Shown here one piece after another: positions 17,351 through 25,661 of a DNA stretch of 64,000 nucleotides. Under the pieces are notes generated by a model. That model ran no database searches, was not told the DNA's origin, and saw nothing but the letters and a program-made list of their open reading frames with translations. Source of the DNA: JAYFQE01 sp034927345 (GTDB lineage: Bacteria > Bacillota > Clostridia > Saccharofermentanales > UBA5734); NCBI GenBank assembly GCA_034927345.1, contig JAYFQE010000003.1:62001-126000 (forward strand), in the 5' to 3' direction. The position numbers and the translations under genes are program-made. The first letter of the stretch is position 1; every line of letters begins with the position of its first letter.

Positions 17351-17382
17351 AAAAAGGATGCCCGCTGCCGGGCATCCTTTTT
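17351..17382. terminator. Bidirectional intrinsic terminator
   Basis: Perfect 14-bp inverted repeat (AAAAAGGATGCCCG, 4-nt loop, complement) between two convergent genes. The A5/T5 ends give a T tract on both strands, so it can end transcription of the acetyltransferase gene and of ispH-rpsA. Confidence 0.92.
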
Positions 17383-17404
17383 ACCTTTATGATCGGACAA
17401 TCAG

Positions 17405-19411
17405 TCAGGACTGGTTATCTTCGTAACCGTGACTGGCTTCATAATCCGGCGGATTGATCGGTTCGACTTCCTTGATGCTGATGCTGACCCGCCGTGCTTC
17501 GTTGCTGACTTCCAGTACCCGCGCATCGACTTCCATGCCTTCGCTGAGCACTTCATTCGGCTTGGTTAAGCGTACGTTCGATATCTGCGAGATATGGCAG
17601 AGCGCGTCAACGCCGGGAGCGATTTCCACAAAAGCGCCGAAGGGAAACATTCGGACGACTGTTCCGTGCACAATGGAACCGATCGGGAAACGGGTCTCGA
17701 CATCATGATAAGGATCGTCGGCCATCCGCTTGTATCCGAGCGAAATGCGCTTCTTCTCCGGATCAAAATCCTTGACATAAACATGAATCGGATCGCCGAC
17801 TGTGACGATTTCCGAAGGATGCTTGATGCGGTTCCAGGATAGTTCGGAAACATGAACCAATCCGTCGACGCCGCCGATATCGACAAACGCGCCGAAATCG
17901 GTCAGACTCCGCACTATGCCGTCATATTCCTTGCCGATCTCGATGGTCTGCCACAATTCCTCTGCCTTGCCGCGGCGCTCAATGGCCAGCAACGCCCGGC
18001 GGGAACCGGATACGCGCAAACGTTTTTTGTCCGGATCATACTGGGTAACCAGAATGTCGAGCGTCTTGCCCTTGTACTGTTCCAGATCATTCACCATGCC
18101 CATTTCGATCTGGGTGCGGTGAATATAGATGTCGACCCCGCCAAAGCTGGCAATAACGCCATCTTTAACCACATTGACCACCTTGACCGTAATCGGAGTT
18201 TTCTGGTTGTAGGCTTCTTCGATCAAAGTCTTGTACTTGCCGAAGTCAACACGCGCTTTGGAAAGGATGATCTCCTTGCCAAGATCCGAATTGCGGATGT
18301 TGCGCACATAAACATCGATTTCCGTATGATCCTGAATAGCCTGATCCAGACTGAAGTCCGGATCGCCTTCAAACTCGTGGCGAGGAATCCTTCCCTCGGA
18401 TTTATCGTGTACGTCAACATAAACCGTATCGCTGTCATAGCGGATGATCGAACCGCGTACGGTTGCTCCCCTCTTCAAATGGGGTATGTTGTCGATAAAA
18501 TCCGAAAAACTGACATCAACTTGTTCCTGTTGGTTTTCCTGTTGATTCTGTAAACCCTCATTTTCAGTCATTGCCTGGATAACCTCCCTGATTATACGTT
18601 CTGGTGTCGACGCGCCTGCTGTTATGCCGACAGTCAGATCCTGCAGCTTTTTGCCTTGCAAAATGGATGCAACTTGATCTGGCCGCTCGACGAGGAACGT
18701 CTCACTACATTGACTGCGACAAATTTCCAGCAGTTTGTGGGTATTCGAACTGCCGGGACTGCCGATTACCAGCATCAAATCAACTTGCCTGGCTATTTCG
18801 CAAGCTTCTCTTTGCCTGCTTTCAGTCGTAATACATATTGTATCAAAAATCTGGAGCTTTGCAATTTTTTTCTTCAAAATCTCACATATATTCTGGTATT
18901 CTTCTGATGAGAAGGTCGTCTGGGCTACCAAAACCCAATTTTCATCCGTGAAGACGCTCTTTTCAGCCAATTCTGCCGAATCCAGCAGAATTGCCTGTCC
19001 ATCGGTTTCGCCATTGATCCCTTCCACTTCCGGGTGTCCCGGCATGCCGGCGATGATGATTTTTTTCCCGGCTTGCCAGGCATCACGAACAATGATGTGG
19101 ATTTTAGTGACAAAAGGACAGGTGCAGTCTGTTATCCGGCACTGCGTCCTCTGCAGTGCCTCGCGAATTGCCGGCGATATGCCGTGCGCCCGGATCAGAA
19201 CGGATGCTCCGGTCGGAATGTCCGCCGGTTCCCGAGCCAGGCAGAAGCCCTGTTCCCGGAGGTCCGCCACAACCTGGCGGTTATGGATCAACTCGCCCAG
19301 CATATACAGCTGATCCGGCGTCTTGTTATCCTCCAGCATCCGGTAAGCTGTTTGCACCGCATGCTCTACGCCGAAACAAAAACCCGATGTCTTTGCCAGA
19401 ATGATCTTCAT
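17405..19411 (-). CDS. ispH: Bifunctional HMBPP reductase (IspH) / ribosomal protein S1 fusion
   Basis: One continuous frame of 668 codons. Residues 1 to about 285 are IspH, the [4Fe-4S] enzyme that makes IPP and DMAPP: AKTSGFCFGVEHAV with the first cluster Cys, RAHGIS, TDCTCPFVTKIH with the second, and GSPGSSNTHKL. The third cluster Cys is less obvious: TAGAST follows the substrate loop near 265-270, and the nearest candidate is C196 in QIFDTICITTESRQ. From about 315 to 650 come four S1 RNA-binding repeats, for example VRSLTDFGAFVDIGGVDGLV and RMFPFGAFVEIAPGVDALCH. The linker is Gln/Glu-rich. IspH-S1 fusions are known from Clostridia. The gene overlaps plsC by 4 nt. Confidence 0.96.
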   Translation of the reverse strand: MKIILAKTSGFCFGVEHAVQTAYRMLEDNKTPDQLYMLGELIHNRQVVADLREQGFCLAREPADIPTGASVLIRAHGISPAIREALQRTQCRITDCTCPFVTKIHIIVRDAWQAGKKIIIAGMPGHPEVEGINGETDGQAILLDSAELAEKSVFTDENWVLVAQTTFSSEEYQNICEILKKKIAKLQIFDTICITTESRQREACEIARQVDLMLVIGSPGSSNTHKLLEICRSQCSETFLVERPDQVASILQGKKLQDLTVGITAGASTPERIIREVIQAMTENEGLQNQQENQQEQVDVSFSDFIDNIPHLKRGATVRGSIIRYDSDTVYVDVHDKSEGRIPRHEFEGDPDFSLDQAIQDHTEIDVYVRNIRNSDLGKEIILSKARVDFGKYKTLIEEAYNQKTPITVKVVNVVKDGVIASFGGVDIYIHRTQIEMGMVNDLEQYKGKTLDILVTQYDPDKKRLRVSGSRRALLAIERRGKAEELWQTIEIGKEYDGIVRSLTDFGAFVDIGGVDGLVHVSELSWNRIKHPSEIVTVGDPIHVYVKDFDPEKKRISLGYKRMADDPYHDVETRFPIGSIVHGTVVRMFPFGAFVEIAPGVDALCHISQISNVRLTKPNEVLSEGMEVDARVLEVSNEARRVSISIKEVEPINPPDYEASHGYEDNQS

Positions 19412-20103
19412 CTTTTGTGCCTCGCCCGGCGGCCGGCCGCCGGTTCGTCCGCCTGACCGTCCAGATGATAGGTCTGACCGATCAATCCGTATATTTTCTG
19501 CATCATCTGGAAGCTCAACTGGTCAAAATCCAAGGCTTCGCCATCCAAAGCGCTGCCGCCGGCGGGCAGCCGGTACGGTTCTCCAAAAACGATGCGGACC
19601 CGATGAAACAGCTTAAAGGAGCCGCTGATGGCGATCGGAATGAGCGGCGCTCCGGTTTTGGCGGCAAAGTGAACCGCGCCGCCGCGCGGCTTGACCTGGC
19701 TGATTTCATCAGATTTAACGCGCGTGCCCTGAGGGAACATGCCGACCAGACGGCCTTGCCGCAGAGAACCGATAATGCTGCGCGCGGCTGACAGGTCTAC
19801 TCTGGACCGGTCGACAGGGATACAGCCGGCGAGGCGAAAAAGCGCCGCCGGCAGACGATAGCGGAAGAGTTCCTTCTTCGCCACCCAGTGAATCCAGGGA
19901 CGAACGCGGATATGGATAGCGAACATATCGATCATGCTGGTATGATTGGCTACCAATATGGCCGGTCCCGCCGCAGGTATATGTTCTGTTCCTTCATATC
20001 GGACCCGGAACAGCAAACGTACTAAAACCCAGCACAGGCCGCGCAGGAAGGCGCGTGTTTTCCGGTATGGCTCGTTATCCGGCATGGCGTCGGCCGGGTT
20101 CAT
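19408..20103 (-). CDS. plsC: 1-acyl-sn-glycerol-3-phosphate acyltransferase
   Basis: Adds the second acyl chain to make phosphatidate, the substrate of CdsA. The catalytic motif NHTSMID is near residue 55 (here N-H-x4-D), PVDRSRVD lies near 100, and the phosphate-binding FPQGTR with nearby GGAVHFAAKTGAPLIPIAISG lies near 125-160. 231 aa is normal. It overlaps cmk by 4 nt upstream and ispH by 4 nt downstream; cmk-plsC-ispH is a recurring Clostridia order. The start has no clear Shine-Dalgarno, as expected for coupled translation. Confidence 0.94.
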   Translation of the reverse strand: MNPADAMPDNEPYRKTRAFLRGLCWVLVRLLFRVRYEGTEHIPAAGPAILVANHTSMIDMFAIHIRVRPWIHWVAKKELFRYRLPAALFRLAGCIPVDRSRVDLSAARSIIGSLRQGRLVGMFPQGTRVKSDEISQVKPRGGAVHFAAKTGAPLIPIAISGSFKLFHRVRIVFGEPYRLPAGGSALDGEALDFDQLSFQMMQKIYGLIGQTYHLDGQADEPAAGRRARHKR

Positions 20104-20777
20104 GAGGCGGTCCGGCCGAGATAACCCATGACTTTCTCGACAACTTCTTCGATTGTCAGCCCGGTTGTGTCAACCAGAATCGCATCTTCCGCTTGTTTCA
20201 GGGGCGCCAAAGCACGGCTGCTGTCCTGGTTGTCCCGATAGCTCATGTCGTCCGCAACCTGATCCAGCGTCGCATCCTGGCTGCCGCGAGCCTGAAGGTC
20301 GAGTAGACGTCTTTTCGCCCGTTCACGCAGATCGGCCGTTAAAAAAAATTTATAGGATGCATGGGGTAGAACATAGGTGCCGATATCCCGCCCGTCCAGA
20401 ATCAGATTTTGCCCGGAAGCGATCTGACGCTGTAGTTCAACCAGCTTCAACCGGACAACCGGCAAAGCGCTGACATCGGATGCTGCCCGGGAAACCTCCG
20501 GCAGCCGGATGTCGCCGGTAACGTCTTCGCCGTCCAGGAAGATCTGCTGACTTTGCCGGACAAACCGGATATCCAGGTTTGTTTGTTCCAGAAGCGCTGC
20601 CATAGCCGGCTCAGAACGCATGTCCGTTCCGGTCCGCAGGGCTTTGAGGCCGACGGCGCGGTACATCGCGCCGGTATCCAGATATAAGATGCCCAGACGT
20701 CCGGCAATCAGTCGGGCGATGGTGCTCTTCCCTGCTCCGGCCGGCCCGTCGATGGCAATCGTAATCACATTATCCAT
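20100..20777 (-). CDS. cmk: (d)CMP kinase
   Basis: Phosphorylates CMP and dCMP. The P-loop IAIDGPAGAGKSTIARLIA is at the N-terminus, LGILYLDTGAMYRAVGL near residue 30, DGRDIGTYVLPHASYKFFLT near 155, and R-D-x-x-D-SSRALAPL (lid and base region) near 195. I list the ATG; a GTG two codons earlier is equally possible. Neither has a Shine-Dalgarno at normal spacing. The nearest one, GAGGGGGG, is separated from the start by a small hairpin that could loop out. plsC overlaps its end. Confidence 0.94.
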   Translation of the reverse strand: MDNVITIAIDGPAGAGKSTIARLIAGRLGILYLDTGAMYRAVGLKALRTGTDMRSEPAMAALLEQTNLDIRFVRQSQQIFLDGEDVTGDIRLPEVSRAASDVSALPVVRLKLVELQRQIASGQNLILDGRDIGTYVLPHASYKFFLTADLRERAKRRLLDLQARGSQDATLDQVADDMSYRDNQDSSRALAPLKQAEDAILVDTTGLTIEEVVEKVMGYLGRTAS

Positions 20778-20785
20778 GTTCACGG

Positions 20786-20804
20786 CGGCAGCACATAACT
20801 GCCG
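20786..20804 (-). promoter_or_regulatory. Hairpin between Shine-Dalgarno and cmk start
   Basis: CGGCAG-N7-CTGCCG lies between a GAGGGGGG motif and the cmk start codon. Folding it would bring the Shine-Dalgarno to within normal distance of the start. This reading is an inference from geometry. Confidence 0.45.
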
Positions 20805-20838
20805 TCAGCCCCCCTCGTTTATGTTTTCCGGATCCTTG

Positions 20839-21261
20839 TCAAACGACCCGGTGTCCCAGTCCAATAGCAACTTCATTTAAATGCAAGAGACCAATGCCAA
20901 AAAAGACGCAAACGCCAATGTGGTCATCGAGACGGGCTATGCCGATCTTGCCGCCGACATTCAAACCGATTGCTTTATTGATGATCTGCGATATCGCTTC
21001 CCTCGCCGCTCCGGCCACAGCGCCTTCTTCAGCGTGGGTAGAACCGATCAGCCCTTCGCGTTTCGCCGCGACCACTGCCCGTTCAACCATTTTCGAAACC
21101 GATGAAATAAACTCGCCGCCGAAATCAACGGCTGCCGCTTTAATGCCTAAAGCCAGGTCCTGGTTGATCAGCTGTCGTTCCTCGTCCCGATCAGCGGTCA
21201 AAGCAATCTTGATGGCTGCCGACGCGGCCAATTTACTGCCGGTCGGCTGATTATCACTCAT
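20839..21261 (-). CDS. HutP family RNA-binding regulatory protein
   Basis: HutP in Bacillus subtilis binds L-histidine, Mg2+ and hut mRNA and prevents termination. This 140-residue protein has the family's C-terminal block GGKIGIARLDDHIGVCVFFG with IGLLHLNEVAIGLGHR, which includes the His residues that hold the metal. It also has SAAIKIALTADRDEER near the N-terminus. I start at the ATG with GGGGGAGG 7 nt upstream; it overlaps the RpiR stop by 8 nt. No hut genes are in the window. Clostridial relatives are common, but their RNA targets are unknown to me, so the antitermination role is only family-based. Confidence 0.88.
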   Translation of the reverse strand: MSDNQPTGSKLAASAAIKIALTADRDEERQLINQDLALGIKAAAVDFGGEFISSVSKMVERAVVAAKREGLIGSTHAEEGAVAGAAREAISQIINKAIGLNVGGKIGIARLDDHIGVCVFFGIGLLHLNEVAIGLGHRVV

Positions 21262-22135
21262 GCGGAACCTCCCCCTTGTCATAAACTTCGTATTCATCCC
21301 AGATGTGTTCCAGTTTTTCCAGGGTTTGGGATACGACTTCCTGCCGTTTGAAGCCGATGGCCGCTATCAGGGCGTTGATCACACTGAGCGGCGCCACCAG
21401 AGAATCGACAAAGGAAGTCATATCGCTGGGCGCCAGTAAGCAGACATCGGCGCTATCGGCTATCGGCGTACCGGCTTTGTCGGTTATCGCGATAACAGTC
21501 GCCCCTGTCGAACGGGAATAGCTCATGGCTTTGATGGTCCTTTTGGAGTAACGGGGGAAACTCACGCCGATGACGACATCCCCCGCCTTAACGGACAGGA
21601 TCTGTTCAAACATTTCACTGACGCTTGTCGTATGAACCAGACGTACATTATCGAAAATCAAATTAAAGTAAAAGCCAATAAAAGAAGCCAGCGGGGCCGC
21701 GCTGCGTACGCCGAGAATAAAGATTTTGTTGGCGCCGAGGATCAGATCGACGGCTTTATTAAAGGACTGGCGGTCGATGTGTTCATAAGTTCGCTTCAAT
21801 TTCTCGACATCGGATAAAAGGACAGAGCCGAGGATATCGTCCTTATCGGTTAATTTAGCCGATACTTTCATCCGCTGCACCGATGTCAGGCGGCCTTTCA
21901 GTTCCTCCTGCAAGGCTTTCTGGAAATGCGGATATCCCTCGAAGCCCAGCTCCATGGCAAACCGTACAACCGTTGATTCGCTGACGCCGGCTTCTTCACC
22001 AATTTTTGCGGCTGTTATATAAGCAGCATGCTCGTAATGGGAAAGAATATAAGAAGCTATCGCTTTTTGGCCCTTACTCATTTGCGGTATGGCCTTCTCA
22101 ATCTGATTCATCAAACTGATTTTCCCTGGTTCCAT
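21254..22135 (-). CDS. RpiR/MurR family transcriptional regulator
   Basis: N-terminal helix-turn-helix (about 1-80) with MSKGQKAIASYILSHYEHAA and the recognition region GEEAGVSESTVVRFAMELGF. A SIS sugar-phosphate-binding domain follows (about 125-260) with KIFILGVRSAAPLASF and VIGVSFPRYSKRTIKAM. Members sense sugar phosphates or amino sugars. The true start is the ATG with GGGAGGA upstream; an in-frame extension of 29 codons has no ribosome site. It lies 123 nt after the 5S-like gene, with a hairpin in between, and overlaps the HutP gene by 8 nt. The regulated target is unknown; the adjacent biotin-enzyme genes are candidates. Confidence 0.93.
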   Translation of the reverse strand: MEPGKISLMNQIEKAIPQMSKGQKAIASYILSHYEHAAYITAAKIGEEAGVSESTVVRFAMELGFEGYPHFQKALQEELKGRLTSVQRMKVSAKLTDKDDILGSVLLSDVEKLKRTYEHIDRQSFNKAVDLILGANKIFILGVRSAAPLASFIGFYFNLIFDNVRLVHTTSVSEMFEQILSVKAGDVVIGVSFPRYSKRTIKAMSYSRSTGATVIAITDKAGTPIADSADVCLLAPSDMTSFVDSLVAPLSVINALIAAIGFKRQEVVSQTLEKLEHIWDEYEVYDKGEVPHE

Positions 22136-22173
22136 TTTTTCCTCCCGGTTTTGGCACAATGCCGCTTTAGAGT

Positions 22174-22236
22174 AAAAAGCCCGGCGGCCAAATCGCGCCT
22201 GTCCATATAGAACAGTCGCCATAGGCCGAACCGGGC
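22174..22236 (-). terminator. Possible terminator/attenuator before the RpiR gene
   Basis: On the minus strand GCCCGG-ttc-GGCC pairs with GGCC-g-CCGGGC across a loop of about 34 nt, followed by TTTTT. The loop is long, so this may be a partial terminator separating the transcarboxylase genes from rpiR-hutP-cmk. Confidence 0.5.
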
Positions 22237-22258
22237 AGTCGTCCAGTTTGCTTCCGTA

Positions 22259-23656
22259 TTAGGCCGGCTGGTAGCCGCCTTCCACGCTGCCAACCGTGTC
22301 GTCGACCAGATGGCGCTGAGCCCGCCGCCATTTAAAGAATTTTTCGGCAACTTGCGGGAACATGGCATATGTCAGGACATCTTCTTCCTGCTCTACATAT
22401 TCTGCGGCCTGAGCCTTGATCTTGTCAAGTTCAGGTTCAAGCAGATCAGCCGGCCGGCAGGTAATCGGCTGGTCGTCGCCAAGGATCTTTTTCTGGATTT
22501 CCGGATCGATCGGGGCGGGCGTCCGGCCATATTCGCCTCTGACCATGCCGCGTGATTCCTTGGGCACCATCTTGTAGCGCTCGCCCATAATGACATTCAT
22601 GACAGCCTGAGTGCCGACGATCTGCGACGACGGCGTAACCAGCGGCGGATAACCAAAGTCCTTGCGCACTCTGGGCACCTCGGCCAACACCTCGTAAAGC
22701 TGATCTTCCTTTCCGGCTTGTTTCAGCTGGGAGACCAGATTGGACAGCATGCCGCCCGGGACCTGATAAATCAAAGCATTGACATCAACGCCAAGCATTT
22801 TCGGACTGATCAGGCCGCTGGCGATCCAGCGTTCGCGTACATCGCGGAAATGTTCGGAAATCTCGGTCAGCTTGATCAAATCCAGGCCGGTATCATATTC
22901 TGTTCCGGCCAGGGTGGCGACAAGCGGCTCTGTCGGAGGCTGCGACGTACCCATCGCCAAGGGGCTGAGGGCGGTGTCAACAATGTCGCAGCCGGCTTCG
23001 ATCGCTTTGAGGTAGGTCATCGAACCGACGCCGCTGGTATAATGGGTATGCAGTTCAATCGGAATCGAGAGATTTTCTTTCATGGCTTTGACTAGTTTAT
23101 AGGCCTCATAAGGCAGCAGCAAGCCGGCCATATCTTTGATACAGACCGAATCGGCGCCCATTTCCTCGAGTTGTTTGGCATCGGACACAAATTTCCCGAT
23201 CGAATGGAACGGGCTGGTGGTATAGGCGATGCAGCCCTGGGCATGGCCGCCCTCGCGCCGGCAGGCCGCCATCGATTTTTCGATGTTGCGGAAGTCGTTC
23301 AGCGCGTCAAAAATGCGGATAATATCAATGCCATTGGCCACCGAGCGGGCAACGAAATAGTCTACCACATCGTCGGCATAATGCTTGTAGCCCAGCAGAT
23401 TCTGACCGCGCAGAAGCATCTGCAGTTTGGTATTCGGGCAAGCCGCGCGGATCTTGCGCAGACGTTCCCAGGGATCTTCATTCAAAAAGCGCATTGCCGT
23501 ATCAAAGGTTGCGCCGCCCCAGCATTCCAGGGCGTTGTAACCTACAGCGTCCAATTGGGCAAGCGCCGGCAGCATATCATCGATCGTCATGCGGGTCGCC
23601 GCCAGAGACTGGTGGGCGTCACGCAGGATTGTCTCGGTTATTTTGACTTTAGCCAT
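22259..23656 (-). CDS. Carboxyltransferase 5S-like / oxaloacetate decarboxylase alpha-like subunit
   Basis: Pyruvate/oxaloacetate-side carboxyltransferase of the PYC/OadA family, 465 aa, without a biotin domain. The TIM barrel starts with ITETILRDAHQSLAATRM (metal Asp), then LECWGGATFDTAMRFLNEDP, LLRGQNLLGY, CIKDMAGLL (the lysine that is carbamylated in the family) and the metal-binding HTHYTSG. The C-terminal part has MLSNLVSQLKQAG and VTPSSQIVGTQAVMNV. Separate 5S and biotin-carrier subunits, next to a 12S-like gene, match the Propionibacterium transcarboxylase. OadA of sodium-pump decarboxylases usually carries its own biotin domain. It follows the carrier gene by 22 nt. Confidence 0.93.
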   Translation of the reverse strand: MAKVKITETILRDAHQSLAATRMTIDDMLPALAQLDAVGYNALECWGGATFDTAMRFLNEDPWERLRKIRAACPNTKLQMLLRGQNLLGYKHYADDVVDYFVARSVANGIDIIRIFDALNDFRNIEKSMAACRREGGHAQGCIAYTTSPFHSIGKFVSDAKQLEEMGADSVCIKDMAGLLLPYEAYKLVKAMKENLSIPIELHTHYTSGVGSMTYLKAIEAGCDIVDTALSPLAMGTSQPPTEPLVATLAGTEYDTGLDLIKLTEISEHFRDVRERWIASGLISPKMLGVDVNALIYQVPGGMLSNLVSQLKQAGKEDQLYEVLAEVPRVRKDFGYPPLVTPSSQIVGTQAVMNVIMGERYKMVPKESRGMVRGEYGRTPAPIDPEIQKKILGDDQPITCRPADLLEPELDKIKAQAAEYVEQEEDVLTYAMFPQVAEKFFKWRRAQRHLVDDTVGSVEGGYQPA

Positions 23657-23678
23657 GGATCAATTTCCCCCTTTGGCT

Positions 23679-24095
23679 TTATTCAAGACTGACCAGCGGA
23701 TCACCGGCATTAACAGACGCGCCTTTGCTGGTGCTGATGCCGGCGACGACGCCGTCACGCGGCGCAACAATCTCGTTCTCCATTTTCATGGCTTCGAGAA
23801 TACAAAGCACATCGTTTTTTTTGACGGCTTGGCCGACAGCAGCCTGAACGCTCAGAATGGTTCCGGGCATCGGCGCTTTGATCATTTCATTGCCGGCAGA
23901 ACCGACCGCGGCCGGAGCGGCAGGAGCAGGAGCAGGAGCAGCGGCTGCCGGGGCAGGCGCCGCCGTTACGGGAGCCGCCGGAGCGGGAGCTGCCGGAACA
24001 TAAGCGGAAACCGGCGCCGTTGTCGCAACGGAACCTGTTTCCTCTACTTCTACTTCATAAGCAACGCCATTGACTTTTATCACATATTTTTTCAT
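23679..24095 (-). CDS. Biotin carboxyl carrier protein (transcarboxylase 1.3S-like)
   Basis: Carries biotin between the two carboxyltransferase subunits. It begins KKYVIKVNGVAYEVEVEE, then a 45-residue Ala/Pro linker, then a biotinyl domain with APMPGTILSVQAAVG and the biotin lysine in LEAMKMENEI. It ends with a VNAGDPLVSLE-type strand. 138 residues from the ATG that has GGAGG 8 nt upstream; an in-frame GTG 18 nt earlier precedes that site. The order is 12S-like, carrier, 5S-like. The long flexible linker fits a swinging arm between two enzymes. Confidence 0.95.
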   Translation of the reverse strand: MKKYVIKVNGVAYEVEVEETGSVATTAPVSAYVPAAPAPAAPVTAAPAPAAAAPAPAPAAPAAVGSAGNEMIKAPMPGTILSVQAAVGQAVKKNDVLCILEAMKMENEIVAPRDGVVAGISTSKGASVNAGDPLVSLE

Positions 24096-24109
24096 ATCGT
24101 TGTCCTCCA

Positions 24110-25582
24110 TCACATTGTATAGGCTGTAGTCAGCATTTCCAGCGCGCTGATCAGGCGCGGCCGGGTGGCAGAAGGCTGAATCACTTCGTCGACATGGCCT
24201 AAAGAAGCCGCAACATAAGGGCTGGCAACCTCATCGGCATAACGGCTGGCAAATTCGGTCCGAGCCGTTATCGGGTCGGCGGAAGCGGCGATTTCCTTAC
24301 GATAAATGATATGGGCTGCCGTGTCCGGACCAACGACTGCGATTTCCGCGGTCGGCCAGGCATAAACCAGATCCGCGCCGCAATTCTTGCTGTTAAAAGT
24401 CAGATAAGCCGTACCGATCGCTTTGCCGATGATGACGCCGACATGCGCCGTTTCCAGGCGAAGCATGGCTTTCATCAAATCAGCGCCGGCTTGAATCAGG
24501 CCGCCCTGTTCCTGGGCCAGGCCAATGGCATACCCTTCGGCGTCCGTGAAAGTAATTAAAGGCAGATTCAGGCGATCGCACAATCCAACCAGTTTGGCGG
24601 CTTTTCCGGCCATATCCGCCGTTATCCGCGGCTCGGCCTGGGCCAGCACGCCGACGGTGATGCCGTCCAGCTTCGCCAGACCGGTCACCATGCCAACGGC
24701 AAATGACGGAAACAGTTCCAGGAAGCCTGACGAATCGACGACCAGGTTGATCACCTCGCGCATGTCATAACCCTGATCCAAATTGGCAGCCAATTCATCT
24801 AAACGCGTCTCAGTGCGGTTCGGATCATCATCAGGACTTTCGCATCCCAGGAAACCTTCGCCGCTGTCCGGCAGAAAAGGCATCAGCTGCCGCACCAAAG
24901 CAATCAGGCTGTCCTCATCCGGCGCCGTCAAGGCAGCCAGGCCGGTCTTCTCGGCATGAATCCGGGCGCCGCCGACAGCCGCGGCGTCGAGCGTTTTATT
25001 TTCGGCTGCGGAAACAACCATCGGGCCGTTCATAAACAAACCGGATCCCTTTTCGCTCATCAGGACAAAGTCGCTGGCCGCCGCGGCAAAAGCCGCGCCG
25101 CCGGCACAAGGTCCGAAAACGGCGGCAATCAAAGGGATCTGGCCGGACGCGTCGTCTAAAGCCGACAAAAGGCATCCCAAGCCTTCCAGGCCAAGAACAC
25201 CTTCTTCGATCCGGGCGCCGCCGGTATCATAAAGCCCGATAAACGGAACTTGAGCTTCACAGGCGAGCTGTACGGCTTTGGCGATTTTCTCGGCGTGCAT
25301 TTGCCCGATCGACCCGCCATAAACAGACGGATCCTGGGCGGCCAGATAAACCATACGCCCGTTCAGCGTACCATATCCGGTTACGACGCCGTCGCCGGCT
25401 ACTTTCGGCCGGTTAAAACCAAAAGTCAGTCCGCGGGCTTCAACAAGGGAATCCAGTTCGACGAAACTCTGCGGGTCCAAAAGCTGCCCGATGCGACGGC
25501 GGCAGACGTCCGCCGCGGCGTGCACGACATCCAGAGAGGCTCGTTTTTCCATATACCCGGTCATTTTCTCTCGAGATCCCAT
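24110..25582 (-). CDS. Acyl-CoA carboxyltransferase (MmdA / transcarboxylase 12S-like)
   Basis: Crotonase-fold carboxyltransferase of the methylmalonyl/propionyl-CoA type, 490 aa. The N-terminal half has DPSVYGGSIGQMHAEKIAKA, GLYDTGGARIEEGVLGLEG and an oxyanion site in FGPCAGGAAFAAAASDFVLM. The C-terminal half has ITFTDAEGYAIGLAQEQGG and IIGKAIGTAYLTFNSKN. No biotin or biotin carboxylase domain is present. GAGGTGA precedes the ATG and a good promoter lies upstream. With the next two genes it forms a complete transcarboxylase set. The alternative, an incomplete sodium-translocating decarboxylase, would need a beta subunit that is not here. Confidence 0.94.
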   Translation of the reverse strand: MGSREKMTGYMEKRASLDVVHAAADVCRRRIGQLLDPQSFVELDSLVEARGLTFGFNRPKVAGDGVVTGYGTLNGRMVYLAAQDPSVYGGSIGQMHAEKIAKAVQLACEAQVPFIGLYDTGGARIEEGVLGLEGLGCLLSALDDASGQIPLIAAVFGPCAGGAAFAAAASDFVLMSEKGSGLFMNGPMVVSAAENKTLDAAAVGGARIHAEKTGLAALTAPDEDSLIALVRQLMPFLPDSGEGFLGCESPDDDPNRTETRLDELAANLDQGYDMREVINLVVDSSGFLELFPSFAVGMVTGLAKLDGITVGVLAQAEPRITADMAGKAAKLVGLCDRLNLPLITFTDAEGYAIGLAQEQGGLIQAGADLMKAMLRLETAHVGVIIGKAIGTAYLTFNSKNCGADLVYAWPTAEIAVVGPDTAAHIIYRKEIAASADPITARTEFASRYADEVASPYVAASLGHVDEVIQPSATRPRLISALEMLTTAYTM

Positions 25583-25604
25583 TCATTTCACCTCGTTATT
25601 AAAA

Positions 25605-25624
25605 AAGAATAATCCACTATTCTT
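25605..25624 (-). promoter_or_regulatory. Small AT-rich inverted repeat in the leader of the 12S-like gene
   Basis: AAGAATA-N6-TATTCTT, followed on the minus strand by T4, between promoter and start codon. Nearer the -10, TCCCA-N5-TGGGA (25649-25663) is a second small dyad. Either could be a regulator site; neither resembles a motif I can name. Confidence 0.35.
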
Positions 25625-25661
25625 GCGGCGGATTCTGAAAACCAATATCCCACCAAATGGG

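Noticed and set aside
17852..18553. A 233-codon plus-strand frame
   Set aside because: Antisense to the S1 domain of the ispH-rpsA fusion; no supporting signals.
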